Positions 50,544 to 64,000 of a stretch of 64,000 nt of DNA are shown here, piece by piece. This DNA comes from Myxococcales bacterium. GTDB taxonomy: Bacteria > Myxococcota_A > Bradymonadia > UBA7976 > UBA1532. The stretch is taken from contig JACKDL010000021.1 in NCBI GenBank assembly GCA_020633555.1, forward strand, positions 38,373 to 102,372. The letters run 5' to 3'. Made by a program: the position numbers and the translations under genes. The first letter of the stretch is position 1; every line of letters starts with the position of its first letter. The notes beneath the pieces were generated by a model. It ran no database searches, was not told where the DNA came from, and saw only the letters and a list, made by a program, of their open reading frames with translations.

Positions 50544-53500
50544 TCAGGGCACGTCGCCGAACCGGTCCAGCACCACCCGCTCCCAGTCGGCGTTTCCGTT
50601 CAGCCCCGTCTGGTCGCCGCAGCGCCAACCCGCGGTCATGTCGCCGCCCGCGGTGTGCCAGCACAGCCGGTCGTTGTTCGCCTGGTTGTTCGTGTCGCAC
50701 GAGTTGCGGTTCACCGCCTGGCCGCCGGGCGCGAAGCCCCACGACCGCGCCTCGCTGTAGTACCAGTTCACCCCGTTGTGGGCGTTCACGGCGCCGTTGG
50801 CGTCGCCCACGTCCTCGAACACCTCGGCCCGTGCACCCACGGCCGCCACCCGCAGCGTGTTCGTCCCCACCTGGCGGCAGGCCATCATCAGCACGTCGCC
50901 CTGGCAGGCCTCCTGCACATCGCTCAGCGCCACCCGCGAGTTGTAGGGCGTGCTGAAGCAGGGCCGGAACCCGCGCTGCAGGTACGTGTTGATGTTCTGG
51001 TTCTGGCGCACGCCGCCGAAGGTGGCCCCGCGCACGCTGTTGCCGCCCGCCGCGTGGGTCGCCATGTAGTGCATCAGCCCCTTCGAGGCCGCCGAGATGG
51101 CCTGGCCGTCCTGCCAGTCCGCTTCGACGAACCACACCCGGCCCTTGCCCTGATCGCGGTAGGCGATCTGGGTCGTCGCGGGGGTCCACCCGCCCAGCGC
51201 CTTGATGTTCGGGAAGGCCGACAGGTCGTGACCGCACCCGCTGGCGTTCTGCGCCGTCCGGTCGAAGCGGTTGTCCTGCCAGAAGCCGTCGGACGCCAGG
51301 GCCTGAACCTGCGGCATGATGTTGTCGCCGCAGGCCCCGTTGCGGACCCCCTGCTCCACGTTCCCCGCGAAGATGGTGTTGTACAGCTCATCGCTGATGC
51401 TGAACTCACCCACGATGATCCCGCCGGCGTTCAGGTAGGCCAGGGCCGACACGCGGTCCACGTTGGCCGCCCCGGACCGCGTCACCCACATCACCTGCAC
51501 GGTGTTGTCGGGCACGCACGAGCTCACCACCCGCCCGCTCAGGCCAAACTCCGTCACGTTCCGCGCGCTGTTGCCGCACACCATCTGCACGGGACGCTGG
51601 GGCGCCTTGCAGGCCTCCTGCAGGTGCGCCGGCGGCGGTCCGCTGGCCACCTCCACCAGGTTGGGCAGAAGCGCGCCCAGGCCCGCGTTCTCGGGGTCGT
51701 CCTGCCAGTCGAAGGGCGCGAAGATCATGTGACCCCCGCAGTACCGCCCCCGCTCAATGGCGGCCAGGTTGCCCGCTGGGAAGCCGTTCGCTCCGCCCGG
51801 GAACGTGGCCAGCGTCTCCGACTGCAAGGTCACCGGGAACTCCACGCCGCCCACGTCGGCCAGGGTGAAGAAGAACTCGGTGGCCGAGCCCGCCTGGAAG
51901 GGGTTGGCCACCCCATCAAACAGCGGATCGCCAGGCACGGTCTGGGTGATGGCGGTGTTGCTGCCCCGCGAGCTCCCGTGGCCGATCCGGCCCCCGAACC
52001 ACGCGAGCTGCTGCGCCGCCCCGACGCTGTAACGGAAGGTCTGGTCGTACACGGTCATGAAGATGGCCGCGCCGTCCCACTCGGTGACGATGTTGCCGCC
52101 GTCGCGGCCGAACACATCCAGCGCCTCCTTCAGCGGCTGGGTCATCCGCGACCAGTCGGTGGCATACCGCCCGATCACCAGCGTGTCGTAGCGGTCGTGG
52201 GTCAGCTTCGCCGGCAGCGCCGCGTCGTAGGCCAACGCCTCCACCAGGAACCCGGCATCCCGCAGCACGGTGGTGACGCCGGCGCTCAGGCCGATCACCG
52301 CCACCCGCGGCCGCTCCCGCGCCCACACGAACCACTGGCCTCCGGCCAGCCCGTTGGCGCCGCACTTGCGCGACCCGTCGTCCTCGCCCCAGTCGGTGCC
52401 GTCGCTCTGGTTGCCGTCCATGCCCCGGTCGTCGAAGTCCACCGTGAAGTCGTTGGAGTCCGCGCAGTTGTCCTCACCCTCCAGGTAGCCGACCGCGTTG
52501 TAGGCGTCCGTCCGCCGCCGGAACCGCCCCCCCACGTTGTCCCGGCGCGCGGGCACGGGCGAGTCAGCATAGAACCCGTTGCTCTCACTGAAGCACGACT
52601 CAGCGTCGGTCCCGGTGGTGAACTCGGTGTACCAGGGCGTGTCGTAGAAGCTCAGATCCACGTCGAAGGGCGCGTCCGCGGCCTCCACCGCTGCCCGGCA
52701 GGTGAAGCGCACGTCGAAGCGCTCCCCCAAGGGCCGCAGACCGCCCCAGATCCCGGCGTTCCCCTGCGCTGGCGCCAGCGTCAGCAGATCCGCGTACCAG
52801 GCGCTGGCCTGGTCGTTCAGGGCGGTGTTGCGGGTGCTGCCCACCAGGGTCCAGCCGCCGCCGTCGGTGGTCTGATCACACCACACGCTCTGGGCCTCGC
52901 CCGGGCCGTCGCCGTCGGCGTCCACCACGTAGATGCCGTCGGCCGCCGCGCCCTGCTCCCGCGCGTGCGCGCAGCTACGGAAGACGGTGCAGTTCAGCCC
53001 CTCGTCCGTCTCGCCGTCACAGTCGTTGTCGTCGCCGTCGCACAGCTCCTGGGCCGGCTGACCCGGCTGCGCCTGGCACTGCACCCCGCCGTTGGGGCTG
53101 CAGGCCTGCACGCCGTCTCGCGCGCACAGCCCCACGCCCACAGTGCAGGCGTCGCCCACGCCCGCCGCCTCCTCGTCGGTCCGGGCGTCGCAGTCGTTGT
53201 CCAGCAGGTCGCAGGTCTCGGGCCGCGGATCACCGGGCACCGCCCCGCACTGCACGCCCTCGCGGCCCGCGCACACGGTCACGCCAACGGCCCGGCACTC
53301 CCCCGTGCCCGCCTGGCAGCGCGCCCCCACGCCCGGCGACTCCTCGTCCGTCCGGCCGTCGCAGTCCTGATCCTGGCCGTCGCACACCTCGGGCACGGGA
53401 TCCCCCGCTCGGGCGTTGCAGGCCAGCTCCTGGCGGTTCAGATCACACACCAGGTTGCCGGCGCGGGCGCACAGGCCCTGGCCGTTGCTGCAGCGATCCC

Positions 53501-55976
53501 CCAGCCCCACTACGTCGTCGCGGGTGCCGTTGCAGTCGTTGTCCAGGCCGTCACAGATCTCGGGCTGCGGCTGCCCCGGCCGGGCGTCGCACACCAGATC
53601 ACCGCTCATGGCGTCGCACACCAGCCGCCCGTTGCGCGCGCACTCCCCGGTGCCCGCCGCGCAGCCCACGCCCACGCCCGGGGCGTCATCCACGTCGCCG
53701 TCGCAGTCGTTGTCGGCGCCGTCGCACACCTCGGCGCCCGGCAGCACCTCGCCGTCACAGGCGCCGAAGCCGGTGCCGTCGGGACGACAAGTCTGCCGCC
53801 CGGCCTGGCACAGGCCCACGCCGCGGGTGCCGGCCGGCCCGCTGTAGCAGGCCTGCGTCGCGCCCGGCTGGCACACGCAAGCGCCGTTGGGCAGGTCGTC
53901 CACCGCGCCGTTGCAGTCGTTGTCGGCCGAGTCACAGATCTCGGCCTGGGGCACCACTTCGCCCACGCAACCACCGAAGTCACCGCCCTGGCAGGTCTGG
54001 CGTCCGCGGCGGCAGGCGCCCACGCCGGCGGTGCCCATGGGGCCGGTGTAGCAGGCTTGAGCCAGCGGCCCGTTGGCGTCCTGATCCACCCGGCCGTCAC
54101 AGTCGTTGTCCAGGCCGTCGCAGACCTCAGCGCCGGGTTGGGCCCGCTGCTGGCAGGTGAAGGCGCCGCCCTCGCACACCCGGGTGCCGGCCGCGCACAC
54201 GCCGGGCCGGCCGGTGTTGCAGTCCTGGCCGCCGCCGGGGTTGCCCTCGTCCACGCGGCCGTCGCAGTCGTTGTCCAGGCCGTCGCAGGCCTCGGCCCCG
54301 GCCTGGCCCGCCACCGCCGAGCAGGCCACCTGCCCTTCGGCGTCGCAGGCCAGCGCGCCCACCGCGCGACAGACCCCCACGCCCACCTCGCAGGCCTCGC
54401 CCAGGCCCAGGCCCTCGTCGGTCTGGCCGTCGCAGTTGTCGTCCACGCCGTTGCACAGCTCGGGGCGCGGCGCCCCGGCGCGGGCGTCGCACGCCACGCC
54501 GCCGTTGTCGTCGCAGCGCTGCACGCCCACCGCCAGGCAGGCACCCACGCCGGCCTCGCAGGGCTCGCCCACGCCGGTCCCCTCATCCGTCTGACCGTCG
54601 CAGTCGTTGTCCACGCCGTCACAGATCTCGTCGGCGGGCTCGCCGGGCCGGGCGTCGCACACCAGCGCGCCCTGCTCGCCGTCACAAACGGTCACGCCGT
54701 CGACCGCGCAGGCGCCCAGCCCCACGGTGCACGCCACGTCAGCGCCGGCCACCTCCTCGTCCGTCTCACCGTCACAGTCGTTGTCCTGGCCGTCGCAGGC
54801 TTCGGCCTCGGGCACCCGCTCGCCCTGGCACGCCCCGAGTTCACCGTTCGCGTCGCAGCGCTGGGTGCCGGCCTCGCAGGCGCCCACGCCCACGGTGCCC
54901 TCGGGGCCCGAATAGCAGGCCACCTCCACCCCGGGCTCGCACCCGCAGTCCACGGGGGTGTCGTCCACCTCACCGTTGCAGTCGTTGTCGGCCTGGTCGC
55001 AGATCTCCTGCCCGGGCAGCGCCTGGCCCTCGCAAGGCCCGAAGGCCCCGCCCACGCAGCTCCGCTGGCCGCCCCGGCACACGCCCACACCGGCCGTGCC
55101 CGCAGGGCCCTCGTAGCAGGCCTCCACCAGGGCCACGCCGCCGTCGCCCTCGTCCACCACGCCGTCGCAGTCGTTGTCCAGCCCGTCGCAGCGCTCGGCC
55201 ACGGGCACCGTGGCGCCCTCGCAGGCCCCGAAGGCGCCGCCCATACAGGTCCGCGCCCCCTGGGCACAGGCGCCCACGCCCAGCGTGCCCTCGGGCCCGT
55301 CGTAGCAGGCCTCGCGCACGTCCTCGTCGGTCACCTCGTCGCAGTCGTTGTCCAGCCCGTCGCACACCTCGGGCCGGGCCATGGCCGGCACGGCGTTGCA
55401 CACCACGCCGGCCCCCTCGGCCGCGCACACCTGCCGGCCCTGGGCCGCGCAGGCGCCCACGCCGGCCGAGCACGCCTCGCCCAGGGCGTCGAAGCCCTCG
55501 TCGGTGGCGCCATCGCAGTCGTCATCCTGGCCGTTGCACACCTCGGCGGGCGCCTCACAGGCCTGCCAGGTGCCGTCGTCGCCGCACACCTGGCTGGCGC
55601 CCGCGCAGTCGCCGCAGGCCCGCGAAGCCCCGGGCTCGCACTCAGGCTGGGCCATGTCGGCCGGCTGCATGTCGGGCCGGGCCATGTCGGCCGGATTCAT
55701 GTCGGCGGGATCCATGTCGGCCGGGGGCCCCTGATCGGGCTGGCCCCGATCGGCCTCCACCGCCTGATCCACCTCCACCTGCATGTCGTCCCGGGGCGCC
55801 ATGTCCCCGGGCCCGCCCCCGTCGGCGCCAGGCTGCATGTCGGGGTCCACGCCTCGATCGATGCGCCCGCCCCCGTCCACCCGCACGCCGTCGTCGGCGC
55901 CGCCGCCGGTGTCGCCCCCGTCGTCGCACGCACACAGCGCCACCGCCAGCAGCGCTGGCCACGCAATCCGCCTCAT
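50544..55976 (-). CDS. Very large lipoprotein with MopE-type Cys/Asp repeats, fibrinogen-like and C-terminal domains
   Basis: 1810 residues. Lipobox LCAC (Cys17) followed by DDG, then a 90-residue Asp/Met/Pro-rich linker. About fifteen repeats of the C-D-G-x-D-N-D-C-D-G-x-x-D-E type, named for the metal-binding motif of MopE, lie between about 140 and 1000, interspersed with Cys-rich spacers (EACYxGPxGTxGVG). A fibrinogen C-terminal-like domain follows (about 1000-1215; GIYVVDADGDGPGEAQ...CDQTTDGGGWTLV). Then comes a ThuA/glutamine-amidotransferase-like fold (about 1225-1440; RVAVIGLSAG, YDTLVIGRYATDW), and a final unrecognised Cys-containing region. It is likely an adhesive or matrix protein. 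ATG 55976 has AGGAGG upstream. Confidence 0.9.
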   Translation of the reverse strand: MRRIAWPALLAVALCACDDGGDTGGGADDGVRVDGGGRIDRGVDPDMQPGADGGGPGDMAPRDDMQVEVDQAVEADRGQPDQGPPADMDPADMNPADMARPDMQPADMAQPECEPGASRACGDCAGASQVCGDDGTWQACEAPAEVCNGQDDDCDGATDEGFDALGEACSAGVGACAAQGRQVCAAEGAGVVCNAVPAMARPEVCDGLDNDCDEVTDEDVREACYDGPEGTLGVGACAQGARTCMGGAFGACEGATVPVAERCDGLDNDCDGVVDEGDGGVALVEACYEGPAGTAGVGVCRGGQRSCVGGAFGPCEGQALPGQEICDQADNDCNGEVDDTPVDCGCEPGVEVACYSGPEGTVGVGACEAGTQRCDANGELGACQGERVPEAEACDGQDNDCDGETDEEVAGADVACTVGLGACAVDGVTVCDGEQGALVCDARPGEPADEICDGVDNDCDGQTDEGTGVGEPCEAGVGACLAVGVQRCDDNGGVACDARAGAPRPELCNGVDDNCDGQTDEGLGLGEACEVGVGVCRAVGALACDAEGQVACSAVAGQAGAEACDGLDNDCDGRVDEGNPGGGQDCNTGRPGVCAAGTRVCEGGAFTCQQRAQPGAEVCDGLDNDCDGRVDQDANGPLAQACYTGPMGTAGVGACRRGRQTCQGGDFGGCVGEVVPQAEICDSADNDCNGAVDDLPNGACVCQPGATQACYSGPAGTRGVGLCQAGRQTCRPDGTGFGACDGEVLPGAEVCDGADNDCDGDVDDAPGVGVGCAAGTGECARNGRLVCDAMSGDLVCDARPGQPQPEICDGLDNDCNGTRDDVVGLGDRCSNGQGLCARAGNLVCDLNRQELACNARAGDPVPEVCDGQDQDCDGRTDEESPGVGARCQAGTGECRAVGVTVCAGREGVQCGAVPGDPRPETCDLLDNDCDARTDEEAAGVGDACTVGVGLCARDGVQACSPNGGVQCQAQPGQPAQELCDGDDNDCDGETDEGLNCTVFRSCAHAREQGAAADGIYVVDADGDGPGEAQSVWCDQTTDGGGWTLVGSTRNTALNDQASAWYADLLTLAPAQGNAGIWGGLRPLGERFDVRFTCRAAVEAADAPFDVDLSFYDTPWYTEFTTGTDAESCFSESNGFYADSPVPARRDNVGGRFRRRTDAYNAVGYLEGEDNCADSNDFTVDFDDRGMDGNQSDGTDWGEDDGSRKCGANGLAGGQWFVWARERPRVAVIGLSAGVTTVLRDAGFLVEALAYDAALPAKLTHDRYDTLVIGRYATDWSRMTQPLKEALDVFGRDGGNIVTEWDGAAIFMTVYDQTFRYSVGAAQQLAWFGGRIGHGSSRGSNTAITQTVPGDPLFDGVANPFQAGSATEFFFTLADVGGVEFPVTLQSETLATFPGGANGFPAGNLAAIERGRYCGGHMIFAPFDWQDDPENAGLGALLPNLVEVASGPPPAHLQEACKAPQRPVQMVCGNSARNVTEFGLSGRVVSSCVPDNTVQVMWVTRSGAANVDRVSALAYLNAGGIIVGEFSISDELYNTIFAGNVEQGVRNGACGDNIMPQVQALASDGFWQDNRFDRTAQNASGCGHDLSAFPNIKALGGWTPATTQIAYRDQGKGRVWFVEADWQDGQAISAASKGLMHYMATHAAGGNSVRGATFGGVRQNQNINTYLQRGFRPCFSTPYNSRVALSDVQEACQGDVLMMACRQVGTNTLRVAAVGARAEVFEDVGDANGAVNAHNGVNWYYSEARSWGFAPGGQAVNRNSCDTNNQANNDRLCWHTAGGDMTAGWRCGDQTGLNGNADWERVVLDRFGDVP

Positions 55977-56355
55977 CGCTCCCTCCTCTTGGACCCGAGC
56001 CGGCGCCAGATACCACTCCCAGCGAGCGCCGTCACCACAGAACCGCCGTCACCACGCACATTTACCGGGCCGCGCTGTACAACTCCAGGCAGCCCGCAAT
56101 CCGCCGCAAACCCCAGCGTCCCCTGGGCTCGCCCACCCACGGCCCTGCCAGTCCCCCTCCCTCGCCGCACCCAGCCGTGGCCCGCCACGCCGCCCGCCCG
56201 CCCCACCTGCCGACTGAATGAATAGCCATTCACTCCACCCTACGCACCCCCGCCCGCCCCCCTACGCACTTGCACCGGCCCCCCAAAAATGGTTCTACAC
56301 GTCGCTTTGCTTTTGACCCGCTGCCCCAGCCGGCAGCGCAACCGGGGGAATGCGC
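55977..56355. other. Divergent intergenic region before the lipid operon
   Basis: 379 bp between the MopE-repeat gene (leftward) and the lipid operon (rightward). It holds the FadR-like box (56215-56232), an A/T-richer segment (56280-56316) suited to a promoter, and a hairpin CGCTGCC/GGCAGCG (56319-56338) just before the operon's GGGGGA ribosome-binding site, which might affect leader translation. No gene is seen. Confidence 0.5.
56215..56232. promoter_or_regulatory. FadR-like operator upstream of the lipid operon
   Basis: TGAATGAATAGCCATTCA is a 6-6-6 inverted repeat. As I recall it, the Bacillus FadR (YsiA, TetR family) consensus is TGAATGA-M-TA-N-TCATTCA; this site matches 17 of 18 positions. 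It lies 124 bp upstream of the first operon gene. The operon encodes fatty acyl activation and reduction, so control by acyl-CoA is a natural inference. No FadR-like gene is adjacent. Confidence 0.6.
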
Positions 56356-57018
56356 ATGAAGGCCGCCGCCTTCTACGACGTGGACGGGACGCTCATCAGC
56401 ACGAACGTCGTTCACGCGTACGCCTACTACGCCCGCAACGTCCCCACCATCACGGGCAAGCTCGCCCGCACGGCCGGCCTGGTGGCCAGCCTGCCCTTCT
56501 ACGCGGTGGCCGATCGCAAGGGGCGGAAGTTCTTCAACGACATCTTCTACCGCAACTACCGCGGCATCTCCGAGGACCGGCTCCACGTCCTCGGCGAGGA
56601 GATGTTCGAGCGCTACCTCAGCAAGAAGCTCTTCACCGAGATGACCGAGCTGATGAAGCGCTCCCGCGACGAGGGCTACGCCCAGGTGCTGGTCACCGGC
56701 GCCATCGACGTCATCACCCGCCCCCTGGCCGAGTACCTGGGCGTCGACGCCTGGTTCGCCAACAAGCTCGAGATCGTCGAGGGCCACGCCACCGGCCACC
56801 TGGTGCCCCCGGTGCTCGCCGGCCCCGGCAAGGCCGACTTCGTGCGCAAGTACGCCGAGTCGCAGGGCTACAACCTGCAGGCCTGCCGGGCCTACGCCGA
56901 CTCCGCCAGCGACATCCCCATGCTGTCGGCCGTGGGCCGGCCCGTCGCCGTGAACCCGGACGCCCAGCTCCGCGCCACCGCCGAGGCGCACGACTGGCCC
57001 ATCATCATCGCGCGCTGA
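56356..57018 (+). CDS. HAD-IB family phosphatase (SerB-like)
   Basis: 220 residues. HAD motif I is DVDGT with nucleophile Asp8 and acid Asp10, motif II is in VTGA (about 115), and motif IV is in YADSASDIPML (about 182-192). The HAD-IB layout (helical cap inserted after motif I) is shared with phosphoserine phosphatases and with phosphatases found beside acyltransferases. It may dephosphorylate a glycerophospholipid intermediate of the ether-lipid route; that is inference from context. ATG 56356 is preferred over ATG 56350 because GGGGGA is correctly spaced only for the former. Spacing of 32 bp to the next gene supports an operon. Confidence 0.88.
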   Translation: MKAAAFYDVDGTLISTNVVHAYAYYARNVPTITGKLARTAGLVASLPFYAVADRKGRKFFNDIFYRNYRGISEDRLHVLGEEMFERYLSKKLFTEMTELMKRSRDEGYAQVLVTGAIDVITRPLAEYLGVDAWFANKLEIVEGHATGHLVPPVLAGPGKADFVRKYAESQGYNLQACRAYADSASDIPMLSAVGRPVAVNPDAQLRATAEAHDWPIIIAR

Positions 57019-57050
57019 GCGCCCGACCCCGCACCCAGAGGAAGCGCAAC

Positions 57051-58661
57051 ATGGCCCGCCCCACCCCCCGCATCACCCGCGACCCCAACATCGAGTTCAT
57101 CGACGACAAGTCGAGCCCGAAGGTCGTCTTCTACGGCACGCGCTTCCAAGAGGTGAACCTCCCGCGGGGCAGCCGGGTCATCTACCCCAACGCCCCCATG
57201 GAGCCCATCGGCAACCTGCGGGCCGCCGTGCGCTACGCGCTCAACCACCCGCACAACACCGATCCGCTCTTCGCCCAGCTCAAGCCGGGCATGAAGCTCA
57301 CCATCGCCATCGACGACATCAGCATGCCGCTGCCGCCCATGGTGGCCCCGGACGTGCGGCAGGTGGTGCTCGAAGAGGTCCTCAAGATGTGCGCCGACTA
57401 CGGGGTCGACGACATCCACATGATCATCGCCATCTGCCTGCACCGGCGCATGACGGGGCCCGAGATCAAGGCCATGGTGGGCCGCCAGATCTACGACCAG
57501 TATTACCCCGACCGGCTCTACAACCACGACGCCGAGGATCCCGACGGCATCGTCGAGATCGGCGAGACGAAGCACGGCCACAAGGTCCGGCTCAACAAGC
57601 GCGCCGTCGAGAGCGACCTGCTCGTCTACGTGAACCTGAACCTCGTGCCCATGAACGGCGGCCACAAGTCGGTGGCCGTGGGTCTGTGCGACTACAAGTC
57701 GGTGAGCGAGCACCACAACTCGCGCACCCTGCACAAGTGCCACTCGTACATGGACCCCCGCGAGCACAAGAACCAGCTCGCCAAGATCATGAACCGCCAG
57801 GGCGCGCTGGTGGACGAGAAGCTCAACGTCTTCCACATCGAGACCACCATCAACACCCGCATGTTCGGGGGGCCGCTGAGCTTCCTGAACCGCCCCGAGC
57901 GCACCTGGAGCGAGTTCGACTGGGCCAAGTTCCAGGCCAGCAACGCCGCCCTGTGGAAGATGCCCGAGGCCATGCGCCGCAAGGTCTTCGAACAGATCCG
58001 CGCGCCCTACGGCGTCATCGCGGTCGAGGCCGGCAAGACCGAGCCCACCCACGAGAAGATCCTCGAGACGAGCTTCAAGCAGTACGCGGTGCCCGTGAAG
58101 GGCCAGGCCGATGTGTTGGTCATGGGCCTGAGCTTCATCAGCCCCTATAACGTCAACGCGATCCTGAACCCCATCCTGGTTCAGATCATGACCCTGGGCT
58201 ATTACTTCAACTTCTACCGCAACAACCCCATCGTGCGGAAAGACGGTGTCATCATCGTCTTCCACCCCTGCCACGAGGAGTTCACGAAGGACCACCACCC
58301 GTCCTACGTGGAGTTCTACCACCGGATCCTGGGCATCACGAAGGACCCGGACGCCATGGCCGACTTCGAGAAGGAGTTCGCCGAGAACCCCGACTACATC
58401 CACATGTACCGGCACGGCAACGCCTACCACCCCGTGCACCCCTTCTACATGTGGTACTGGGGCAACGCCGGCCGCGAGTGGACGGGCAAGGTCATCGTGG
58501 TGGGCGCCGAGCACGAGCGCGTGCCGGCGCAGCTCGGCTGGGAGAGCGCGCGCACCTTCGAGGACGCCCTCGAGATGGCGCGCACCTACACCAACAAGAG
58601 CCAGCCCGAGGTCACGCTCTTCCACGCGCCGCCCATCATGGTCGCCGACGTCGAGGTCTGA
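57051..58661 (+). CDS. LarA-like (DUF2088) family protein
   Basis: 536 residues. The N-terminal half has the lactate-racemase fold: AIDDISMPLPP (Asp88, Asp89), CLHRRMT (His131), MNGGHKS (Lys206) and SEHHNS (His221/222). By alignment with LarA of Lactobacillus, Lys206 corresponds to the Lys that anchors the nickel-pincer cofactor (Lys184), His222 to the metal ligand His200 and His131 to His108. The position of His174 is Leu196, so the second catalytic His appears absent. The last 200 residues are a family-specific extension. It lies 4 bp before the elbD-like gene. Function is unknown; a non-racemase 2-hydroxyacid or lipid reaction is possible. Confidence 0.78.
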   Translation: MARPTPRITRDPNIEFIDDKSSPKVVFYGTRFQEVNLPRGSRVIYPNAPMEPIGNLRAAVRYALNHPHNTDPLFAQLKPGMKLTIAIDDISMPLPPMVAPDVRQVVLEEVLKMCADYGVDDIHMIIAICLHRRMTGPEIKAMVGRQIYDQYYPDRLYNHDAEDPDGIVEIGETKHGHKVRLNKRAVESDLLVYVNLNLVPMNGGHKSVAVGLCDYKSVSEHHNSRTLHKCHSYMDPREHKNQLAKIMNRQGALVDEKLNVFHIETTINTRMFGGPLSFLNRPERTWSEFDWAKFQASNAALWKMPEAMRRKVFEQIRAPYGVIAVEAGKTEPTHEKILETSFKQYAVPVKGQADVLVMGLSFISPYNVNAILNPILVQIMTLGYYFNFYRNNPIVRKDGVIIVFHPCHEEFTKDHHPSYVEFYHRILGITKDPDAMADFEKEFAENPDYIHMYRHGNAYHPVHPFYMWYWGNAGREWTGKVIVVGAEHERVPAQLGWESARTFEDALEMARTYTNKSQPEVTLFHAPPIMVADVEV

Positions 58662-58665
58662 ACAC

Positions 58666-63377
<4,712 letters not shown>

Positions 63378-63381
<4 letters not shown>

Positions 63382-64000
63382 GTGAGGTGGCTGACGTGAT
63401 TCTCATTACAGGCGCGAGCGGGTTCCTTGGGCTGCACCTCACCCGGGTGCTGGTGGAGTCGGGCGCCACCGTGCGCTCGCTGGGTCGCTCGCACTCGAAG
63501 CGCCTGGAGAAGCTGGGCGTCGAGCAGGTGCTGGGCACGGTGACCGAGCGGGAAGACGTCGATCGGGCGCTCGCGGGTGTCTCCGCGGTGTACCACCTGG
63601 CCGGCGCCGTGACCCGCGACAAGCACGACGCCGGGCCCGTGTACCAGGTGCACGTGCGCGGCACGCAGAACGTGCTGCAGGGCTGCCTGGACGCCGGCAT
63701 CTCGCAGGTGCTGGTGCTGTCCACGTCCGGCACCATCGGCGTGTCGACGGACGAGTACACGGCGTCGGAAGATGATCCGATCCAGTGGGACATCATCAAG
63801 GCGTGGCCGTACTACGAGAGCAAGGCGTACGCCGAGCTTGAGGTGGAGCGCTTCGTGAAGCTGGGGCTGCCCGTGAAGATGGCGCGGCCGACCCTGCTGC
63901 TGGGGCCCGGCGACTACGGGATGAGCTCCACCGGGGACGTGGTGAAGTTCCTGTCGGGGAAGGTGACCGCGGCGCTGCCGGGCGGCGTGAGCTTTGTGGA
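63378..64000 (+). CDS. NAD-dependent epimerase/dehydratase, 3' truncated (ElbE-like position)
   Basis: GTG 63378 overlaps the elbD stop (TGA 63379-63381), and the frame runs to the window edge, giving the first 207 codons. An SDR fingerprint TGASGFLG appears near the start (about 11-18), YHLAGAVTR near 72, and PYYESKAYAE near 148 gives the Tyr-x3-Lys pair. The family resembles dihydroflavonol-4-reductase or 3-beta-hydroxysteroid dehydrogenase-like enzymes. In the myxobacterial ether-lipid locus a similar reductase follows the multienzyme, so reduction of an ether or acyl intermediate is inferred. Overlap indicates tight translational coupling with elbD. The rest of the gene is outside the window. 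Confidence 0.85.

Noticed and set aside
49053..50956. Several open frames across the 113-bp repeats and the multi-hairpin elements.
   Set aside because: The repeat period is not divisible by three, so each frame changes along the array; composition is Arg/Pro/Ala-rich with no conserved protein.
57051..58661. Canonical lactate racemase LarA.
   Set aside because: A key catalytic His appears replaced by Leu, the protein has a 100-residue longer C-terminus, and no LarBCE genes are nearby.

Overview
The window is about 70% G+C with short intergenic gaps. The gene content points to a myxobacterium-like member of the Myxococcota. The supporting genes are eukaryote-like Ser/Thr kinases (one with two kinase domains, one a pseudokinase), a TPR-DUF4388 protein, many secreted lipoproteins with acidic Pro/Ala/Asp linkers, MopE-type Cys/Asp repeats, and an ElbD-type ether-lipid multienzyme. 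I see no rRNA, tRNA, CRISPR array, transposase or phage gene. This assignment is inference from gene content.

Layout. 1-4.7 kb: the 3' end of an S46 dipeptidyl-peptidase, an SDR oxidoreductase, then a leftward block of ExoX-like exonuclease, LysR regulator, DJ-1/PfpI amidotransferase and F420-type NADP reductase. 4.7-10.4 kb: a secreted Cys-rich protein with one CxxCH motif, an M50 protease, a WlbA-like dehydrogenase, a FemAB/GNAT-like protein and an RluA pseudouridine synthase. 10.4-18.7 kb: a papain-like lipoprotein diverging from a decaheme OmcA/MtrC-type cytochrome with a collagen-like stalk, then a voltage-sensor K+ channel, an SGNH hydrolase and a SUMF1-domain lipoprotein. 18.7-32 kb: TPR-DUF4388 protein, pseudokinase, glycogen phosphorylase, pentaheme cytochrome, diguanylate cyclase, GlpD and KorAB. 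32-38.8 kb: an SPFH lipoprotein, two unrecognised proteins, a TetR regulator divergent from a TIGR01777 epimerase across a perfect 28-bp palindrome, and a secreted esterase. 39-49 kb: the giant double kinase, an S8 protease and a beta-helix/lamin-tail lipoprotein. 49-50.5 kb: 1.6 kb of non-coding repeats. 50.5-56 kb: an 1810-residue MopE-repeat/fibrinogen-like lipoprotein. 56.3-64 kb: a rightward operon of HAD phosphatase, LarA-like protein, ElbD-type multienzyme and a truncated SDR.

Three themes stand out. First, cell-surface electron transfer: decaheme and pentaheme lipoproteins and a third CxxCH protein lie near KorAB and GlpD, which feed low-potential electrons and quinol. Second, lipid remodelling: the terminal operon looks like the myxobacterial ether-lipid (elb) locus and carries an 18-bp box almost identical to the FadR box upstream. 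Third, repeat biology: the 48.9-50.5 kb region holds three 113-bp tandem repeats and two diverged inverted copies of a multi-hairpin element. A shorter relative lies at 10.67-10.72 kb. Both loci sit between convergent gene ends, and stem sequences change in a compensatory way.

Start codons were moved from the longest open frame to an internal ATG/GTG/TTG where a ribosome-binding site, signal peptide or family length supported it. All residue numbers were counted by hand.
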